From: Enterococcus sp. DIV0212c
Lineage (GTDB): Bacteria > Bacillota > Bacilli > Lactobacillales > Enterococcaceae
DNA length: 46,383 nt
Reading direction: 5' to 3'
Assembly: GCF_017377505.1 (NCBI RefSeq)
Contig: NZ_JAFREN010000034.1
Coordinates: 1-46,383 of the forward strand
The position numbers and the translations under genes were made by a program. Positions 41,896 to 46,383 of the stretch are shown here, one piece after another (position 1 is the stretch's first letter; every line of letters begins with the position of its first letter). Under the pieces are notes generated by a model. The model saw only the letters and a list, made by a program, of their open reading frames with translations. It was not told the origin of the DNA and made no database searches.

Positions 41896-42942
41896 CTAAA
41901 GGTTGATATGTTCGATTAATTTTTGGTAGGAAAGAAAAGACGGATGTTTTTTTAGTTCATCGTTTTCCATGGTCAATGTCTGTTTTTCGACGATTTCTTT
42001 CGTCAATGCATCAGAAAAATTTACAAAATCATGATTGGTTGCTTCATTATAAGTCAAAGAGAAATATTTTGATTGGCGATAGTATTGTTTTAACTGACTA
42101 GTGGTTATTTTTTCTGGTTGATCAGCAAAATATTCATCATAGCGGGCAGTAAGGATTTTCCCTTCTGCCATCGTCAATTGTAATCTGCCAATCAATCCAT
42201 CTCCAAAATCTTCTGCATAGCCGATATATTTTGTTTTAGATGGTTGTTTTATTTGATCGGAGAGTTCGGCTGCAATTGCCATCAATCCTTCTCTTGCAGA
42301 GGTTGAAGAGCCTTTAACTGTTTCAAAGTTTCCCGAAACTCGATTTTCTTCTCGCATTTGTTTTTCAACAAATGTAATACCATTGACGACAGTTACTAAA
42401 GTCCTATCGGTTCGTGGGTTTTGTGCCTGAAAAAATGCATAGTCAGAAAGTCGTTTGTTGGCGCCTGAGTATTTTGATTCGTAATAATTTTCAGCACCGT
42501 ATTCATTGAATTCAACATTGATGATTTTATTCGTATCGTCTGTAATGATCTCAACAATCCCTTTATTACCGACATCAAAATAACCATCATTGGTAAAATA
42601 GTTGCCTTCGATCAAGCCTAGTGGCGGCTGATTTGACCAGAACATTTTCTTTAATTTTTCCTCATAAGTATAAAGCGGTTTAGGATTTGAGCCAAAGGTT
42701 GTTTGGGTGGCTCCTGTAACAACATCATAGTTATAGGATGTATTTTCAAAGCTGACATCATTGACAGGTTTCTCTTCTTGTTTTTCACTTGAAGTAGAAA
42801 CTTCTGATGATGAAGAATTGAAAATTGCTGGTCTGGAAATGTCCTTTGATTTTGCTGTATCTGGTCTTTTATCTGGTTGACATCCTGAAAGACCGACAAC
42901 GATACCTATAAAGAAAATAGCAAGTAGGTAACTTTTTTTCAT
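41896..42942 (-). CDS. Lipoprotein with flavinylation-like motif (FMN-binding-like)
   Basis: A 348-residue lipoprotein: lipobox GLSGC (Cys21), Ser/Lys-rich linker to about residue 65, then two related domains. VVTGATQTT at 74-82 resembles the covalent FMN attachment motif D-x-x-(S/T)-G-A-T-x-(S/T), and a degenerate copy may be present as GSSTSAREG near 210. FMN-binding lipoproteins of this kind take part in extracytosolic electron transfer. Also noted: enterococcal FMN-binding lipoprotein signal peptides can release sex-pheromone octapeptides. It follows the two-component genes closely on the same strand. Confidence 0.7.
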   Translation of the reverse strand: MKKSYLLAIFFIGIVVGLSGCQPDKRPDTAKSKDISRPAIFNSSSSEVSTSSEKQEEKPVNDVSFENTSYNYDVVTGATQTTFGSNPKPLYTYEEKLKKMFWSNQPPLGLIEGNYFTNDGYFDVGNKGIVEIITDDTNKIINVEFNEYGAENYYESKYSGANKRLSDYAFFQAQNPRTDRTLVTVVNGITFVEKQMREENRVSGNFETVKGSSTSAREGLMAIAAELSDQIKQPSKTKYIGYAEDFGDGLIGRLQLTMAEGKILTARYDEYFADQPEKITTSQLKQYYRQSKYFSLTYNEATNHDFVNFSDALTKEIVEKQTLTMENDELKKHPSFLSYQKLIEHINL

Positions 42943-42966
42943 AGTCTTTCTCCTTTAGTTTACATG

Positions 42967-43668
42967 TTAAGCATTGAAGCGATAACCGCTACCCCAGATC
43001 GTTTCGATCGGAATTTCTGATAGTTTGCCTCTTTTCAGCTTCTCTCTGATTCGTCCTACATGTACGACAACAGTGTAAATATCGCTATCAAGCTCATCCA
43101 TCTCCCACACTTGGCGGAATAGCTGTTCTTTCATCCAGACTCGATTAGGATGCTCCATAAAAAAGAGCAGTAGATCAAATTCCTTTGTGGTAAAAATGAT
43201 TTCTTTCCCTAAAACAAACACTCGACGGGCGCTTTTATCGACCATGATTTGATCAATTTCTAAAATATCATTTGCTTGATCATTTCCTGTTAATAATTGA
43301 TAACGTTTAATATGAGCTTGGACGCGAGCTACTAATTCACTCGGACTAAAAGGCTTTGTCATGTAGTCATCAGCGCCTAAACCCAAACCACGCACTTTAT
43401 CGATATCTTCTTTTTTAGCTGAAACGATCATCAATGGAATATTTTTATGTTCCCTAATTCTACGGCAAATTTCAAAACCATCCATTGATGGCAACATGAT
43501 ATCAATAACGATCAAATCAAAGGATTCGTTCAATGCCCGATTCAGACCAACCAGCCCATCACTCGCAATTTCAGCTTCCATATGGTTGATCTCTAAGTAA
43601 TCTTTTTGTAATTCTGCAATACTTGCATCATCTTCGATCAGTAAAATACGTGATACTTCGTTTGGCAT
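42967..43668 (-). CDS. OmpR-family response regulator
   Basis: A 233-residue response regulator: receiver domain with acidic pair EDD at 12-14, phospho-acceptor Asp56 (VIDIMLP) and Lys near 106 (MTKPFSP), then a winged-helix DNA-binding domain (FTTKEFDLLLFFMEHP, VVHVGRIREKLKRG, TIWGSGYRF). Starts 14 bases before the kinase gene stop with GGAGGAC site; ahead of the FMN-like lipoprotein gene, a possible target. Confidence 0.93.
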   Translation of the reverse strand: MPNEVSRILLIEDDASIAELQKDYLEINHMEAEIASDGLVGLNRALNESFDLIVIDIMLPSMDGFEICRRIREHKNIPLMIVSAKKEDIDKVRGLGLGADDYMTKPFSPSELVARVQAHIKRYQLLTGNDQANDILEIDQIMVDKSARRVFVLGKEIIFTTKEFDLLLFFMEHPNRVWMKEQLFRQVWEMDELDSDIYTVVVHVGRIREKLKRGKLSEIPIETIWGSGYRFNA

Positions 43669-43681
43669 TTGGCTGTCCTCC

Positions 43682-45145
43682 TCAGGCTTTTTTTAAAAGA
43701 ATCGTAACGCTCGTTCCTTGGTGAAGTTCGCTTTCGATCATGACTTTTCCTTCATGCATCTCAATGATTTGTTTGACGATCGCAAGTCCTAATCCGCTGC
43801 CGCCCGTTTGGGTAGGTCGAGCTTTTTCTCCTCGATAAAAGTGATCAAAAACATAAGGCAGCTGTTCAGTTGAAATTCCTTGTCCATTATCAGACACTTG
43901 TATTTTCACCATTTGTGGTGTGTCAGAAACGTTGATCTGGATCGAAAGTCTGCGATCATTTGCTTTAAATTTCATACTATTTTCAATCAAGTTGATAAAT
44001 ACACGATTTAACTGCATACGATCTGCCAATATATAATCGGCTGTTGTATGCTGTGTACTTAATTGAATGGAAACTTGGTTATCCTGCAACTGAAATTCTT
44101 CAATGATATGCTTTAAAAACTCATTGATATCAATTCGCTCAAAGTGAAAAGGAATTGCTGCAGCATCCAGTTTGGAGTAAAGAAACAATTCTTCGATCAA
44201 TTCATTTAATGAAATTGCTTTGGTATGGATCGTTTGCAAATATTTGTCTTGTTTTTCAGGAGAATCGGCCACACCATCCAGCAAGCCTTCCACATAACCA
44301 ATGATCGAAGTGATTGGCGTTTTTAAATCATGAGAGATACTTGCAACTAGTTCCTTACGGTTATTTTCAAGTTTTATCTGTTCTTCTGTTGAGTGGATCA
44401 ACGCTTCCCGCATTTTTTCAAAATCGTCTGTTAATTGTTTGACTTCCTGCGCCGTTTGCGTTGATTGCTCATTCATGGCAGCTTCTAAGTGACCATTACT
44501 GATCTCAGACATTCCTGCACCTAAATTTTTTAACGGACGAATGATCGTTTTCTTTAATAGGTGATTTAAAAATAGTAAACCCGCAAGCGAAACAAGTAAA
44601 ATCGAGACAATGACCCATACACCCCATTTGGTCATAAATTCAAGAAAATTATTTTCCTTTTTTAAAACCAACAAACTGCCAGGCATTTGATCGCTAAAAT
44701 AAAAATCAAACTTCATATAGCGATACAAACGTCCAGCATTATCGATCGTTCCTCTAGTTTCGATATTATTCGCATCAAAAAGAGGGAAATGGACAATCAG
44801 TGATTTTTCCACTAAATCTTGAGAATAATAAGCAATGTCTTCTTGCTGCCGCACAACAACACCTAGTGATTCGCTCTCAAATTGATCGATCATTTGCTTT
44901 AATTCACCTTGAGGTTTAAGGAGTTGGTCAGGATCGGCTTTGGCTACTCCTCTTAATTTGATGTAGGCCAATTCTTCTTCTGGACTCAATGAACGCTGTT
45001 GGGTAAATGTTTTATATAAGGTTGCGGGACTAGGGATTTTCCCTGTCGTAACATAAAAAACAATACAAATGATTGAAATCAAGGATAGACAAGCAATTGC
45101 TATGCCTCCAATATATGAAATGAGAAATCGTTTTTTTATTGTCAT
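43682..45145 (-). CDS. Sensor histidine kinase
   Basis: A 487-residue kinase. Two membrane segments (about 8-32 and 173-195) enclose an extracytoplasmic sensor region; HAMP (about 196-250); H-box with His272 in SHDLKTP; ATP-binding N-box (NLIENSMKF), G1 (VSDNGQGIS) and G2 (GGSGLGLAIVKQI) motifs. Pairs with the response regulator downstream, and is flanked on both sides by lipoprotein genes that may be sensed or regulated. Confidence 0.93.
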   Translation of the reverse strand: MTIKKRFLISYIGGIAIACLSLISIICIVFYVTTGKIPSPATLYKTFTQQRSLSPEEELAYIKLRGVAKADPDQLLKPQGELKQMIDQFESESLGVVVRQQEDIAYYSQDLVEKSLIVHFPLFDANNIETRGTIDNAGRLYRYMKFDFYFSDQMPGSLLVLKKENNFLEFMTKWGVWVIVSILLVSLAGLLFLNHLLKKTIIRPLKNLGAGMSEISNGHLEAAMNEQSTQTAQEVKQLTDDFEKMREALIHSTEEQIKLENNRKELVASISHDLKTPITSIIGYVEGLLDGVADSPEKQDKYLQTIHTKAISLNELIEELFLYSKLDAAAIPFHFERIDINEFLKHIIEEFQLQDNQVSIQLSTQHTTADYILADRMQLNRVFINLIENSMKFKANDRRLSIQINVSDTPQMVKIQVSDNGQGISTEQLPYVFDHFYRGEKARPTQTGGSGLGLAIVKQIIEMHEGKVMIESELHQGTSVTILLKKA

Positions 45146-45190
45146 TTTTTTCTCCTTCGTTTCATTTATAGAGGCAGCAATTGCATTTTA

Positions 45191-46150
45191 TTAGAAGCTA
45201 AACGCTGGTTTGAATTTTCCTGTATACGGTTGGTGTTCAACAAATACCGTGATATCTTTACCAGTCTGATCTTTACCCATTCGTTTGTAGGTAAATTTCT
45301 TATTGTTTAGCTCAGTTAATTCTAAAGCTGCGCCATATTTATTTTGACCAATGGAAACATGCGCACGAATTTTATTGTGATTCAAGACATCGAAGTAACC
45401 GAAATCGCCGCGACTAACGCCTGTTTCTAAATTGAAAAATTCGTATTTATTGGTATCAGCCGCAAATTTAGCTAGACTGATGAAATTTTTGTTGTACTCT
45501 GTAACGTCATTTCCAGATTCATCGACTACTTTTGTGCCATTCCATAAAGTCTGACCTAATAGTTCAGCTCCAGATTTTTTTGTCTCTATCTTTCCTGTTG
45601 TCGTATTCAATGGTTTTTCTTTTTCTGTAAAAGCTAGCTTACTTTTATTATACGGGATATGTTCAACAAATACATCTACTTCATTTCCAGCTTTGTCCTT
45701 GCCTTTTCTTGTGTAGGTGAATTTTTTATTCGTCAGCTCAGTAAGCCCAACTACCGCTTGATAATTCATCGTTTCTGAAATAAGAATTCTTTTTGTCCCA
45801 TCGTTTGTAATGAAGAAGGTGCCACGATCGCCTCGGCTCTCACCTGTTTTGCCATCGAAAAATTCATAGCGACCGGTTTCAGCATCGTATTTTGCTAAGC
45901 CGATGAAATTAGCATTTTCTGCTGTTAGATCATTGTTGTCTTTGTCATATACTTTTGTCCCTTGCCAATTGGTTTTACCTAAAATTTTGTTTAGTTTGTC
46001 CCCTTTGGTTTTAGCATTTCCATGCTTAGATTGCTCGGATTGCTGTTGACTACTGCCTTTTGCCCCCAATGTTTCTTGAGCTCCTACACTGCAACCTGCT
46101 AGTAATAATACCAAACTTGAGATTCCTACGATAATTTTTTTATTGTTCAT
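45191..46150 (-). CDS. Lipoprotein with two DUF4822 domains
   Basis: A 319-residue lipoprotein with Cys20 lipobox (LLAGC), a Gln/Ser/Lys linker to about residue 55, and two similar domains (about 58-165 and 190-310). Each begins LGxTxWxGTKV, has NFIxLAK, YEFFxxxTGxSRGDxGxF, and ends in xxVFVEHxPY, the DUF4822 pattern. The signal peptide end LVLLLAG is similar in kind to enterococcal pheromones (LFSLVLAG in cAD1), suggesting but not proving pheromone release. It is upstream of the sensor kinase by about 45 bases on the same strand. Confidence 0.8.
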   Translation of the reverse strand: MNNKKIIVGISSLVLLLAGCSVGAQETLGAKGSSQQQSEQSKHGNAKTKGDKLNKILGKTNWQGTKVYDKDNNDLTAENANFIGLAKYDAETGRYEFFDGKTGESRGDRGTFFITNDGTKRILISETMNYQAVVGLTELTNKKFTYTRKGKDKAGNEVDVFVEHIPYNKSKLAFTEKEKPLNTTTGKIETKKSGAELLGQTLWNGTKVVDESGNDVTEYNKNFISLAKFAADTNKYEFFNLETGVSRGDFGYFDVLNHNKIRAHVSIGQNKYGAALELTELNNKKFTYKRMGKDQTGKDITVFVEHQPYTGKFKPAFSF

Positions 46151-46281
46151 GATTTCTTGCTCCCTCCTATAATTGGATAAAACTTTTATTGCTTATCTTT
46201 AGTATAAAGAGGAGATGTAAACAGGCGCTAACAAGAAAATAAACAAATTATAAACAATTATGTATTAACTTAAAAAAGGTC

Positions 46282-46340
46282 GAGACGAAAGTGCTTATTT
46301 CCGAAGGAGCTACTTTTGTCTCGCCATTTATTCATATTTA
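46282..46340. repeat. Dispersed hairpin repeat, copy 2
   Basis: GAGACGAAAGT and ACTTTTGTCTC form the arms around the shared core CTTATTTCCGAAGGAG. Homologous to 17516-17576. The rest of the right edge (46151-46383) has no gene. Confidence 0.7.
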
Positions 46341-46383
46341 AAGCCCGAAACAAAACTGAGTGTTAGTTTTGATGTGCGCCCCA

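Noticed and set aside
1..46383. tRNA, rRNA genes and intact insertion sequences
   Set aside because: None were recognised; no transposase frame or rRNA/tRNA-like segment was seen.

Overview
The window is low-GC Firmicutes DNA with short intergenic gaps, strong AGGAGG ribosome sites, several TTG/GTG starts, DUF975, SHOCT and DUF4822 proteins, and a holin-like type I toxin. Together these point to the Lactobacillales, most likely a non-faecalis Enterococcus that carries a formate dehydrogenase locus. The genus is inferred from gene content only.

Positions 1-15.2 kb: apart from an ABC ATPase and a small partner gene at the left edge, this is one block read on the minus strand for molybdenum cofactor (Moco) and formate metabolism. 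In transcription order it holds mobA, a FNT-family formate channel (focA), a MobB-like P-loop protein, NuoE- and NuoF-like subunits, a Cys-type formate dehydrogenase alpha subunit (fdhA) and moeA; then, after a terminator and a likely CcpA (cre) site, moaC, moaA, a MOSC protein, mogA, a second MoeA-like protein, and modA, modB and modC. The first promoter (TTGACT-16-TATAAT) is followed immediately by a perfect 30-bp palindrome that looks like an operator. mobA seems to have lost its ATG start (ATA is found instead). No moaD, moaE or moeB is present in the window.

Positions 15.6-20.8 kb: an AIM24-family protein, a DUF975 membrane protein, a small membrane protein, and an isolated CRISPR array (8 repeats, 7 spacers, type I-C-like repeat, leader on the high-coordinate side) with no cas gene in the window. 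Next to it lies an uncharacterised two-gene unit whose proteins share an 'INxSTVVxG' motif, then two small membrane proteins.

Positions 20.9-26.4 kb: amidase, amino-acid solute-binding lipoprotein and permease (no ATPase beside them), GNAT, DUF2087, a small membrane protein, a 5'-truncated gene remnant and an SRPBCC protein.

Positions 26.6-31.0 kb look like a defence or accessory island: a type I toxin-antitoxin locus (34-aa holin-like toxin and convergent antisense RNA), a predicted three-way-junction small RNA, a degraded gene, an AbiC-like membrane protein, and a coupled pair made of a GIY-YIG/DUF2075 helicase and a MazG-like pyrophosphohydrolase. The last pair, alone or with the AbiC-like gene, is the best candidate for an incompletely described antiviral system.

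Positions 31.2-46.4 kb: lipoprotein, secreted glutamyl-endopeptidase-like protease, galE, two XRE regulators (one with a DERD-motif membrane partner and a clear operator), a medium-chain dehydrogenase, DUF2200, a DUF3784 pseudogene with one in-frame stop, an M20 amidohydrolase and MFS transporter pair preceded by four 119-bp hairpin-forming tandem repeats in an A-B-A-B pattern, small genes, and finally a two-component system with two lipoproteins (one with a flavinylation-like motif, one with a duplicated DUF4822 domain).
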